This document shows positions 1 to 5,272 of a DNA stretch of 5,666 bases, in pieces. Location: contig CAPBNZ010000100.1 in the NCBI GenBank assembly GCA_948585895.1, positions 1 through 5,666 on the forward strand, in the 5' to 3' direction. The position numbers were made by a program, and so were the translations under genes. The notes beneath the pieces were generated by a model, which saw only the letters and a list, made by a program, of their open reading frames with translations, did not search any database and was not told where the DNA came from. This DNA is from an uncultured Clostridia bacterium. Its GTDB lineage: Bacteria > Bacillota > Clostridia > TANB77 > CAG-508. Position 1 is the stretch's first letter, and every line of letters starts with the position of its first letter.

Positions 1-58
1 GCAAGACATATATTTTATCATAAGAATTTTAAAAAAAATCTTTTCTATATAATAGAAT

Positions 59-82
59 AGAATGCCAATATTTTAGCATTCT
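59..82 (-). terminator. Possible weak terminator of the tRNA-Gln gene
   Basis: A 7-bp perfect inverted repeat (AGAATGC at 59-65, GCATTCT at 76-82) with a 10-base loop lies 11 bases past the tRNA 3' end. The sequence straight after it on the minus strand is not a clean T-run. A second small hairpin (about 42-57, TTCTAT/ATAGAA) follows, and then eight T on the minus strand (31-38). The pair together could terminate the tRNA transcript. The call rests on geometry only. Confidence 0.35.
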
Positions 83-92
83 GTCAATACAT

Positions 93-168
93 TGGCTGGG
101 GTAGTAGGATTCGAACCTACGAAATGTCGGAGTCAGAGTCCGATGCCTTACCGCTTGGCGATACCCCA
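93..168 (-). tRNA. trnQ: tRNA-Gln, anticodon CUG
   Basis: The minus strand folds into a full cloverleaf. The acceptor arm is TGGGGTA/TACCCCA (162-168 with 97-103), the D-arm is GCC/GGC, and the anticodon stem is TCGGA/TCCGA (139-143 with 127-131). The loop is CTCTGAC, giving anticodon CTG at 134-136. The T-arm is GTAGG-TTCGAAT-CCTAC. The discriminator is G at 96 and CCA is encoded at 93-95. The U1-A72 start, the GCCAAGCGGTAAGGC D-arm and the G discriminator are typical of bacterial tRNA-Gln, so it reads CAG codons. One oddity is a six-base variable region (CATTTC, 121-126), where five is usual for this tRNA. It appears to be a single-gene unit with its own promoter just upstream. Confidence 0.96.
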
Positions 169-180
169 ATATACTTTATT

Positions 181-209
181 ATTTTATCATTTTATTTACT
201 TTTTGTCGA
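181..209 (-). promoter_or_regulatory. Promoter of the tRNA-Gln gene
   Basis: The minus strand has a -35 box TCGACA (204-209; consensus TTGACA) and a -10 box TAAAAT (181-186; consensus TATAAT). Each matches five of six positions, and the spacer is exactly 17 bases. The predicted start is near 174, about six bases before the mature tRNA 5' end at 168. This fits a sigma-A-type stable-RNA promoter with a very short leader. Confidence 0.7.
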
Positions 210-633
210 CACTTTTTATAGAAAATCACTAAATTTTTGTACCTATTTGTTTAATGTTATTCACTTAAGGTGTCATCCATTATTTTGGTAATACTGTGCA
301 AGTGTGCAAACAAGCAACCATAATTACAATTGAATTAACTCTTGTATTTTGTATTGAAAAGGTTGTAACTCACTTTTAACTATTTATATGAAAGTTGGAA
401 TAGAATTGAAATTTTTCTAAGAATTCTAAAAATAAAACCGTAAAAGATTTTGTTTTTAGATATAATTACAGTTTTATTTTTAGTTCTTTATTTGTAATGC
501 TAATTACTAATAGTTTGTATTCTTAATAATTCATCTACCAATTGTTGCATCCTACAAATTCTATAAATTTTTATCTTAATTAAACTAGAATAACTATTAA
601 TGAAATTTTACTTTTGTAAAACTGTTTTATTTC
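210..633. other. Gene-free AT-rich intergenic stretch
   Basis: No frame of useful length with a ribosome binding site is present on either strand, and I see no remnant of a recognisable protein. The only clear structure is the inverted repeat at 426-483, listed separately. A short local repeat (GTGCAA twice, 296-309) and a weak TTTTAC/GTAAAA hairpin (606-621), just past the stop of the minus-strand gene, are the other details seen. The stretch separates the 3' end of the YgjP-like gene from the tRNA promoter. Confidence 0.6.
426..483. repeat. Long AT-rich inverted repeat with a third partial copy in its loop
   Basis: The left arm CTAAAAATAAAAC (426-438) is perfectly complementary to GTTTTATTTTTAG (471-483). 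After one mismatch a further four bases pair (440-443 with 466-469), leaving a 22-base loop. The loop contains ATTTTGTTTTTAG (448-460), which resembles the right arm and could pair with the left arm instead. The stem is almost all A-T and both strands look alike. A bidirectional terminator or the remnant of a small repeat are both possible, and nothing here decides between them. Confidence 0.5.
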
Positions 634-1155
634 TCATAAATTTAATAATATTTCTTCGCATTTTTTGTAATTTGGCAGATATTGTTCTAACATTTGAAAA
701 AAAGCTTTTGAATGATTTTTATATTTCAAATGACAATATTGATGAAGTACAATATAATCGATTACCTCTCTACTATAGATTACTACTATAGGATTAATTG
801 AAATTTTATTTCTTTCACATTTACCTAAAGTTTTCATTTTTTTAATTTCATATTCTTCTGGTGCAAATCCAAGCATTATTCTTGTTTTTTCCATTGCTCT
901 TTCAATTTCAACTTTAGCAATCTGTTCATACATTTTTTCAATAGCTAAGTCTAATAACTCTTTGTTATTCATTTTTCTATAACGGTTAGGAAGTGATATT
1001 TTTATTGTTCTTTTTTCTATATCTAATTCTGTAATTTTTATATTTTTATAAATAATTTCTACTCTATATTCAATACCTAATATAGGAACAGGATGTCTTT
1101 CAATCACTCTATTTTCAATTGTTTTGACATTGATTTTTCGTTTCACAAAGTTCAT
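634..1155 (-). CDS. YgjP-like (DUF45) metallopeptidase-fold protein with a substituted catalytic Glu
   Basis: The protein has 173 residues. Its C-terminal half matches the YgjP-like metallopeptidase domain (Pfam DUF45, SprT/WLM relatives): VIDYIVLHQYCHLKYKNHSKAFF (residues 131-153) aligns with the family pattern vidYvvxHElxHlkhxNHsxxFW. The putative zinc ligands His138, His142 and His148 are kept. The catalytic Glu of HExxH is Gln139 (codon CAA, 739-741). The usual WGSC motif has become LGKC (110-113), with a short deletion after it. At 173 residues it is shorter than the roughly 230 usual for the family, mostly at the N-terminus. No signal peptide or membrane segment is seen. Start: ATG at 1155 has AAGGAG (1164-1169) eight bases upstream, whereas the GTG at 1164 overlaps that site. 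It stands alone, divergent from dapA. A zinc-binding but possibly non-hydrolytic protein, or a decaying paralogue, is my inference; the cellular role is unknown. Confidence 0.8.
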   Translation of the reverse strand: MNFVKRKINVKTIENRVIERHPVPILGIEYRVEIIYKNIKITELDIEKRTIKISLPNRYRKMNNKELLDLAIEKMYEQIAKVEIERAMEKTRIMLGFAPEEYEIKKMKTLGKCERNKISINPIVVIYSREVIDYIVLHQYCHLKYKNHSKAFFQMLEQYLPNYKKCEEILLNL

Positions 1156-1300
1156 TGTTATCACTCCTTATTTTATTGTATCAAATTTTAGTTCTGCGAA
1201 TTGTTGTTTGCTTTTGTTGTCCTTATTCTATCTTCCATTTTATTTTTTGTCAATACCTTTTTTAAATTTTCTTACTTTTTTATTTCTTTTTTTCATTTTT

Positions 1301-1306
1301 TATAAT
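1301..1306 (+). promoter_or_regulatory. Probable -10 box of the dapA-dapB promoter
   Basis: A perfect TATAAT lies 65 bases before the dapA start, at the end of a T-rich tract (about 1247-1300). No good -35 hexamer sits 16-18 bases upstream; that position is only T-rich. The predicted start is near 1313, giving a leader of about 58 bases that contains the dyad at 1321-1344 and the ribosome binding site. No lysine riboswitch or T-box is seen upstream. Confidence 0.4.
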
Positions 1307-1320
1307 ATAATTCTTATATG

Positions 1321-1344
1321 ATATCGATGTAAGTACATCTATAT
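1321..1344. promoter_or_regulatory. Dyad-symmetric operator candidate before dapA
   Basis: The sequence reads ATAT-c-GATGTA-ag-TACATC-t-ATAT: ten of eleven positions in each arm are complementary around a 2-base centre. A 2-base centre is too tight for an RNA loop, so a protein-binding site is likelier than a hairpin. It lies just downstream of the predicted transcription start and upstream of the dapA ribosome binding site, where a repressor could block transcription. No regulator gene is in the window. Confidence 0.35.
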
Positions 1345-1370
1345 GACTATACTCTTTTAGGAGTGATTTA

Positions 1371-2267
1371 ATGATGAAAAAAATTTTATTCAAAGGCTGT
1401 GGTACAGCTATTAGTACACCTTTTAATGAAAATGGTGTAAATTTAAAAGAATTTGAGAAATTAGTAGAAAATCAAATTCAAAATAAAGTTGATAGTATTA
1501 TTGTTTGTGGTACAACAGGTGAGTCTTCTACTATGACAACTGAAGAAAAAATAGCAATTATTAAATGTGCTGTAAAGACTTCTCATGGGAGAATTCCTAT
1601 TATTGCTGGTACAGGAGGAAACAATACCAAACAAGTTATAGAATATTCTAAAATCATAGAAAAATTAGGTGTAGATGGTCTTTTGATTGTTACTCCTTAC
1701 TATAACAAATGTACCCAAAATGGTCTAATTGAACATTATAAAGAAATTGCAAAAAATGTTTCTTTACCTATCATTCTTTATAGTGTACCTAGTAGAACTG
1801 GTGTCAATATTGAGCCTAAAACTTGTTTGGAACTTTCAAAAATTGAAAATATTGTTGCTATCAAAGAAGCTAGTGGAAATTTATCTCAGGTTGCTGAAAT
1901 TGCTCATTTATGTGGTTCTGATTTACAAATTTATTCTGGTAATGATGACCAAATCTTACCAATTCTTTCTCTTGGTGGAATTGGCGTGATTTCTGTTTTA
2001 TCTAACATAATACCTGAATATACACATAATATGGTTCAAAACTTCTTAGATGGTAAAAGAGATATAGCAATTCAAATGCAATTAGATGCAATTCCTTTAA
2101 TTAAAGCATTATTTAGTGAAGTAAATCCTATTCCAGTAAAAGCTGCTTTAAATATGCAAGGTTATAACTTTGGAATTCCTAGATTGCCTTTAACAAAATT
2201 AAGCGAAAACAACGAAAAAATATTAAAAAATGAATTATTAAAACTAACTCAAAAATCATATAATTAG
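1371..2267 (+). CDS. dapA: 4-hydroxy-tetrahydrodipicolinate synthase (DapA)
   Basis: This cytoplasmic enzyme condenses pyruvate with L-aspartate-4-semialdehyde to 4-hydroxy-tetrahydrodipicolinate, the first committed step of the diaminopimelate/lysine branch. The protein has 298 residues, normal for the class I aldolase TIM-barrel family. Visible hallmarks are the pyruvate-site motif GTTGES (47-52), Tyr110 in VTPYYNK, Tyr137 and Arg142 in YSVPSRTG, and the Schiff-base Lys165 in IVAIKEASGN. These correspond to E. coli Tyr107, Tyr133, Arg138 and Lys161. GGIGVISV (202-209) is a further conserved segment. Start: ATG 1371 has AGGAG (1359-1363) seven bases upstream; the adjacent ATG at 1374 is possible but more distant. 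dapB follows after 23 bases, so the two are co-transcribed. The related N-acetylneuraminate lyase is unlikely given the dapB neighbour and the intact DapA active site. Confidence 0.97.
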   Translation: MMKKILFKGCGTAISTPFNENGVNLKEFEKLVENQIQNKVDSIIVCGTTGESSTMTTEEKIAIIKCAVKTSHGRIPIIAGTGGNNTKQVIEYSKIIEKLGVDGLLIVTPYYNKCTQNGLIEHYKEIAKNVSLPIILYSVPSRTGVNIEPKTCLELSKIENIVAIKEASGNLSQVAEIAHLCGSDLQIYSGNDDQILPILSLGGIGVISVLSNIIPEYTHNMVQNFLDGKRDIAIQMQLDAIPLIKALFSEVNPIPVKAALNMQGYNFGIPRLPLTKLSENNEKILKNELLKLTQKSYN

Positions 2268-2290
2268 TAATAGAAAGGATTGTAAAAATT

Positions 2291-3040
2291 ATGTTAGAAA
2301 TCATGGTAAATGGATGTAGCGGAAAAATGGGACAAATCGTTTGTGATTTAGTTGAACAAAATGAAAATTTAGTATTAAAATGTGGATTTGATAGAAATGT
2401 AACTGGAGAATTTGCTTTTCCTGTATTTAATAGAATAGAAGATATAATAGAAAAACCAGATGTTATTATTGATTTTTCTGTTCCAATTGCCACTTTTAAA
2501 ATCTTAGACTATGCAGTTGAAAATCATATCCCTATGGTAATAGCTACCACTGGTTTTACAGCAGATGAAGAAAAGAGAATTGAAGAATATAGTAAACAGA
2601 TTCCAATTTTTAAATCAGCAAATATGTCTTATGATATTATGATTATGAAAAACTTGGTACAATGGCTTGCTCCTTTGTTAAAAGATACTGATATCGAAAT
2701 AACAGAAACACATCATAATCGAAAAATAGATAGTCCAAGTGGAACTGCTCAAATGTTAGCTGATTCTATCAATCATTCTCTTGAAAATAAACTTCATTGT
2801 GAATATAATAGACATAATAGACGTGAAAAAAGAGAAAAAAATGAAATTGGAATGAATTCCATTCGTGGTGGAAATATTGTAGGTGAACATGTTGTTCAAT
2901 TTTTTGGAGAATTTGAAACTTTTGAATTAAAACATACCTCTTATTCTAGAAATGTATTTGCAGAAGGTGCTTTAAAAGCTGCTCATTTTCTTGTAAAACA
3001 ATCAAATGGTTTATATAACATGGAAGACATGTTTAAATAA
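2291..3040 (+). CDS. dapB: 4-hydroxy-tetrahydrodipicolinate reductase (DapB)
   Basis: DapB reduces the DapA product with NAD(P)H to tetrahydrodipicolinate, the branch precursor of meso-diaminopimelate and lysine. The protein has 249 residues, slightly shorter than E. coli DapB (273). The N-terminal Rossmann fold starts with NGCSGKMG (7-14), and IIDFSVP (59-65) and ATTGFT (85-90) line the nucleotide site. The substrate and catalytic segment ETHHNRKIDSPSGTA (139-153) holds His141, His142 and Lys145, the equivalents of E. coli His159, His160 and Lys163. SIRGGNIVGEH (190-200) and the C-terminal NVFAEGAL (221-228) are also typical. Start: ATG 2291 has AAAGGA (2274-2279) eleven bases upstream, somewhat long but with no better alternative. 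It is the last gene of the dapA-dapB operon, and a strong terminator begins six bases after its stop. Confidence 0.97.
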   Translation: MLEIMVNGCSGKMGQIVCDLVEQNENLVLKCGFDRNVTGEFAFPVFNRIEDIIEKPDVIIDFSVPIATFKILDYAVENHIPMVIATTGFTADEEKRIEEYSKQIPIFKSANMSYDIMIMKNLVQWLAPLLKDTDIEITETHHNRKIDSPSGTAQMLADSINHSLENKLHCEYNRHNRREKREKNEIGMNSIRGGNIVGEHVVQFFGEFETFELKHTSYSRNVFAEGALKAAHFLVKQSNGLYNMEDMFK

Positions 3041-3045
3041 GATTC

Positions 3046-3082
3046 AAAATGTCAAAAAGGGTAACTGTTTTTGACATTTTTT
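3046..3082 (+). terminator. Intrinsic terminator of dapA-dapB
   Basis: A perfect 13-bp stem pairs AAAATGTCAAAAA (3046-3058) with TTTTTGACATTTT (3068-3080) around a 9-base loop (GGGTAACTG). Its 3' arm merges into a six-T run (3077-3082). It begins six bases after the dapB stop, a classic Rho-independent layout. On the opposite strand only four T follow, so it acts mainly on the plus strand. Confidence 0.85.
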
Positions 3083-3108
3083 ATACCTCCTACTAGTTTA
3101 CAAATAAT

Positions 3109-3140
3109 AAAAATGCCAAAAAGGATTTCCCTCTTTGACA
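3109..3140 (-). terminator. Intrinsic terminator of the rpsP-rplS operon
   Basis: Read on the minus strand, 3130-3140 pairs with 3114-3124 in an 11-bp stem with a five-base loop. Two of the pairs are G-U wobbles that exist only in the minus-strand RNA, which fixes the direction. TTTTTATTATTT follows (3113 downwards). It lies 12 bases past the rplS stop and faces the dapB terminator in the convergent gap. Confidence 0.8.
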
Positions 3141-3152
3141 ATATAAATTAAA

Positions 3153-3665
3153 TTATTCAGCTTCTTTAATCTCTTCTACTGCTTCTTCTTTAACAGTATC
3201 TACTGTTTCTTGAACAGTAACATTTTCTGTTTCTACTGCTGGTGCTTCTTCTGGTGCTTCTTCAACTGCTGGCTCTTCACTTAAATCTTCTTTTATAATA
3301 ATTTCTCTGTCTTCAATTCTAGCACCTACTTGTTCTTTTGTCTTAGCTGCTTTACCTACTCTGTCTCTTAGATAGAATAGTCTAGCTCTTCTTGCTTTAC
3401 CTACTCTTACTAATTCTACTTTTTCAACTAATGGTGAATGTACTAAAAATGTTTTTTCAACTCCTACACCATAAGAAATTTTTCTAACAGTAAAGGTTTG
3501 GTTAACTCCTCCCCCTTGTACTTTAATAATAATTCCTTCAAATATTTGGATTCTTTCTTTGTTTCCTTCTTTAATTCTTACATGTACTTTAACAGTATTA
3601 CCAACTTTTAATTCTGGTATTTTGTTTTTTAATTGTTCATGTTCAATAGATTTTATAATATCCAT
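3153..3665 (-). CDS. rplS: 50S ribosomal protein L19 with a long acidic C-terminal tail
   Basis: L19 sits at the 30S-50S interface (bridge region) of the large subunit. The protein has 170 residues against about 115 in most bacteria. Residues 1 to about 113 are a complete L19 core: the N-terminal helix, then VGNTVKVHVRIKEG (21-34), IQIFEGIIIKVQGGG (39-53), SYGVGVEKTFLVHSP (64-78), VELVRVGKARRARLFYLR (83-100) and the end RVGKAAKTKE (102-111). Residues 114-170 are an added tail rich in Glu, Val, Ala and Pro (EEPAVEEAPEEAPAVE at 130-145), strongly acidic and probably disordered. Start: ATG 3665 has AAGGAGG (3676-3682) ten bases upstream; the in-frame TTG at 3743 has no comparable site and adds residues foreign to L19. 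It is the last gene of the operon. The 125 bases between it and the end of trmD may hold an autoregulatory leader. Confidence 0.96.
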   Translation of the reverse strand: MDIIKSIEHEQLKNKIPELKVGNTVKVHVRIKEGNKERIQIFEGIIIKVQGGGVNQTFTVRKISYGVGVEKTFLVHSPLVEKVELVRVGKARRARLFYLRDRVGKAAKTKEQVGARIEDREIIIKEDLSEEPAVEEAPEEAPAVETENVTVQETVDTVKEEAVEEIKEAE

Positions 3666-3790
3666 TTTAGAATTCCCTCCTTCTTTTTTTACAGATAAAG
3701 TTTTCTCTTCTCTGGCTCCATTACATACTGGTTCTAAATTCAAGAAAACCTTTCCTTTTCTTGCGAGCGGTGCTTCTTATAGCACTTCGT
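3666..3790 (-). promoter_or_regulatory. Candidate L19 leader (5' UTR structure) between trmD and rplS
   Basis: This 125-base gap is the longest in the operon and folds on the minus strand. Hairpin 1 is GTGCT/AGCAC (3781-3785 with 3770-3774). Hairpin 2 is CAAGAAAA/TTTTCTTG (3756-3763 with 3741-3748), with a purine loop GGAAAGG that resembles a ribosome binding site. A third imperfect hairpin with CAGA/TCTG ends lies nearer the gene (about 3690-3715). Rfam describes an L19 leader motif upstream of rplS in low-GC Gram-positives. Assignment to that family is inference from position and foldability, since I cannot test the consensus. Confidence 0.35.
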
Positions 3791-3961
3791 TTACTTATTT
3801 TTTAATAAATCTGGTCTTTTCTTTTTTGTTATTTCTAAAGATTTTTCTTTTCGCCACTTTTCTATATTTGCATGATGTCCTGATAACAAAATTTCTGGAA
3901 CTACTTCTCCTTCGAATATTTCAGGTCTCGTATATTGTGGATACTCTAAAAGTCCGCATAC
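3791..3961 (-). pseudogene. trmD: Out-of-frame 3' part of trmD (C-terminal domain)
   Basis: This stretch, in the +1 frame relative to the upstream part of trmD, encodes an uninterrupted TrmD C-terminus of 56 residues and ends at TAA (3791-3793). It begins VCGLLEYPQYTRPEIFEG, then has VPEILLSGHHANIEKWR and finally SLEITKKKRPDLL. GLLEYPQYTRP and the LLSGxHxxIxxWR segment are hallmarks of the TrmD C-terminal domain, which contacts the tRNA. It has no start codon or ribosome binding site of its own, so it can be made only as part of a full TrmD. Its conserved sequence argues that the break is recent or is a sequencing error. Confidence 0.88.
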
Positions 3962-4460
3962 AAAAGCTTTCTTCTTGAATAGAATCTTGCTTCAACACAC
4001 CTTCTATATATCTACTAACACTATCAATTAACACCATAGCTGGAATTTCTCCACCTGTTAATACATAGTCTCCAATTGATATTTCTTCATTCACAATTTT
4101 ATCAAGAACCCTTTGGTCAATTCCCTCATAATGTCCACAAAGTATAATCAAATGGCTTTCTTTACTTAAATCTTCTACTATTTGTTGGTTTAATGTTTTC
4201 CCTTGTGGTGACATATAAATAACTTTTGCTCTTTCTTCTTTTACAGATTGGTAAGCATCATAAACTACATCTGGTCTCATAACCATTCCTGCTCCACCAC
4301 CATATGGAGTATCATCTACTTTTTTATGTTTATCTTTTGAAAAATCTCTAATATTTATCAAATTAATATCTATTAGCTTTTTTTCTACTGCTTTTCCTAT
4401 TATGCTCTGCTTAATTGGTTCAAACATTTCTGGAAAAAGAGTTAAAACATCAAATTTCAT
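3921..4460 (-). CDS. trmD: tRNA (guanine37-N1)-methyltransferase TrmD, frameshifted near the C-terminus
   Basis: TrmD transfers a methyl group from S-adenosylmethionine to N1 of G37 in tRNAs with G36-G37, preventing +1 slippage. The readable frame has 179 residues. Residues 1-166 match TrmD: LTLFPEMF (6-13), VDDTPYGGGAGMVM (48-61), SPQG (84-87), LCGHYEGIDQRV (107-118), SIGDYVLTGGEIPAM (128-142, the knotted SAM site) and DSVSR with Arg150 (E. coli Arg154). Glu164 stands at the position of E. coli Asp169. After EESF (163-166) the frame is lost at a run of four T (3962-3965), and 13 unrelated residues lead to TGA. Removing one T joins this frame to the C-terminal part ending at 3791, giving 222 residues, near the usual length. 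Start: ATG 4460 has GGAGG (4466-4470) five bases upstream; the GTG at 4472 overlaps that region. It follows rimM by 22 bases. Confidence 0.94.
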   Translation of the reverse strand: MKFDVLTLFPEMFEPIKQSIIGKAVEKKLIDINLINIRDFSKDKHKKVDDTPYGGGAGMVMRPDVVYDAYQSVKEERAKVIYMSPQGKTLNQQIVEDLSKESHLIILCGHYEGIDQRVLDKIVNEEISIGDYVLTGGEIPAMVLIDSVSRYIEGVLKQDSIQEESFCMRTFRVSTIYET

Positions 4461-4482
4461 TTTCTCCTCCACTTCAAACTTT

Positions 4483-4989
4483 TTACATTAATCCTTCTAT
4501 TAGATGAACTATTATCTTTCCTTTTTCTAAATTTACTTCTTTTAAAACATCTGGTATTCCTGGCAAAAGTATTTGTTTTCCTAACTCATCTTTTACAACA
4601 TATATATCATTACTTCCTGTATTAAAAATATCTTCTACTTTTCCAAGTAATTGTCCCTCATCTGTATAAACCTCTAATCCTAGCAAATCTACTATGTAAT
4701 AAACACCTTCTTCCAGTGGTTCTTCTTTTTCTCTGTCTACTAACAAATAGCTTTGACGTAATAAATCTGCCTCTTCTAGTGTATCAACTCCTTTGAGTTT
4801 CATTAATACCATATTTTTATGATATTTTACTTCTTCAATTTCATATTCTTTTCTACTTTTTTTACTTTCAATATATATTGTTTCTAATCTGTCAAATCTT
4901 CTAATATCATCTGTAAAAGGCTTTATTTTCACCATTCCTTTTATTCCAAATGTATTGACAATTTGACCTATCTCAAGATATTTTGTCAT
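4483..4989 (-). CDS. rimM: Ribosome maturation factor RimM
   Basis: RimM assists late assembly of the 30S head and 16S rRNA processing, binding protein S19. The protein has 168 residues, the usual length. The N-terminal beta-barrel domain covers about residues 1-86, with the family opening YLEIGQIVNTFGIKGMVKI (4-22) and LKGVDTLEEADLLR (65-78). The C-terminal PRC-barrel covers about 93-168: VYYIVDLLGLEVYTDEG (96-112), LGKVEDIFNTGSNDIYVV (115-132), LLPGIPDVLKEV (141-152) and the typical end VHLIEGL. Start: ATG 4989 has GGAG (4999-5002) nine bases upstream. A TTG at 5004 in the same frame has no ribosome binding site and overlaps this one. It follows khpA by 15 bases and precedes trmD by 22, the classic rimM-trmD arrangement. 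Confidence 0.96.
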   Translation of the reverse strand: MTKYLEIGQIVNTFGIKGMVKIKPFTDDIRRFDRLETIYIESKKSRKEYEIEEVKYHKNMVLMKLKGVDTLEEADLLRQSYLLVDREKEEPLEEGVYYIVDLLGLEVYTDEGQLLGKVEDIFNTGSNDIYVVKDELGKQILLPGIPDVLKEVNLEKGKIIVHLIEGLM

Positions 4990-5004
4990 ACTTATAAACT
5001 CCAA

Positions 5005-5235
5005 TTATCCAATAAATTCTACAGAAACTCTTTTTTGTTCTTTTGTGGCTACAGCTTTCATTACAGTTCTAATGGATTTAGCAAGTCTACCTTGTTTTCC
5101 TATTATTTTTCCCATATCTCCATCTGCTACCTTCACTTCAAAAACAATTGATTTTTCCCCATTCAGTTCTTTAATTTCAACAGCTTCTTTATTATCTACT
5201 AAATTTAAAATAATTGTCTCTAAGATATCTTTCAT
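5005..5235 (-). CDS. khpA: KH-domain RNA-binding protein KhpA (YlqC family)
   Basis: KhpA is a small cytoplasmic RNA-binding protein. In other Gram-positives it pairs with KhpB (Jag/EloR) and influences cell elongation and RNA fate; no khpB lies in this window. The protein has 76 residues, the usual length, and is essentially one KH domain. Residues 1-12 form the opening helix (MKDILETIILNL) and 29-37 a strand (SIVFEVKVA). The nucleic-acid-binding GxxG loop is G46-K-Q-G49 in GKIIGKQGRLAKSIRTVM (43-60), and a final strand is RVSVEFIG (69-76). Start: ATG 5235 has GGAGG (5245-5249) nine bases upstream. The TTG at 5283 in the same frame lies in the repeat-bearing gap and would add residues not found in the family. 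It sits between rpsP and rimM as in many Bacillota. Confidence 0.93.
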   Translation of the reverse strand: MKDILETIILNLVDNKEAVEIKELNGEKSIVFEVKVADGDMGKIIGKQGRLAKSIRTVMKAVATKEQKRVSVEFIG

Positions 5236-5272
5236 CTTCTTGTTCCTCCATCTCGAAAAATCTTCCTTTTTA

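Noticed and set aside
1..58. End of another gene at the left edge
   Set aside because: The stretch is short and AT-rich, and I see no recognisable protein end on either strand.
606..621. TTTTAC/GTAAAA hairpin as terminator of the YgjP-like gene
   Set aside because: The stem is six pairs, almost all A-T, and only a short T-run follows; too weak to list as a terminator in such AT-rich DNA.
600..791. Plus-strand 63-residue hydrophobic frame
   Set aside because: It is antisense to the YgjP-like gene, has no ribosome binding site, and its hydrophobic look comes from reading AT-rich coding DNA backwards. Other overlapping frames at 1124-1321, 1729-1989, 2179-2493, 3559-3978, 4963-5151 and 5045-5335 are rejected likewise.
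1175..1183. Extended -10 (TGATACAAT, minus strand) for the YgjP-like gene
   Set aside because: The predicted transcription start would fall inside the ribosome binding site (1164-1169), so it would not make a translatable leader.
1170..1370. Lysine riboswitch or T-box upstream of dapA
   Set aside because: The gap is about 200 bases of mostly T-rich sequence. I see neither the lysine riboswitch core nor a T-box antiterminator sequence, only a short dyad.
3955..3970. Programmed +1 frameshift in trmD
   Set aside because: UUUU could allow tRNA-Phe slippage, but the A-site codon is UGU instead of a stop or clearly rare codon, there is no SD-like stimulator close upstream, and the zero-frame stop is 13 codons away. 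An error or mutation is simpler.
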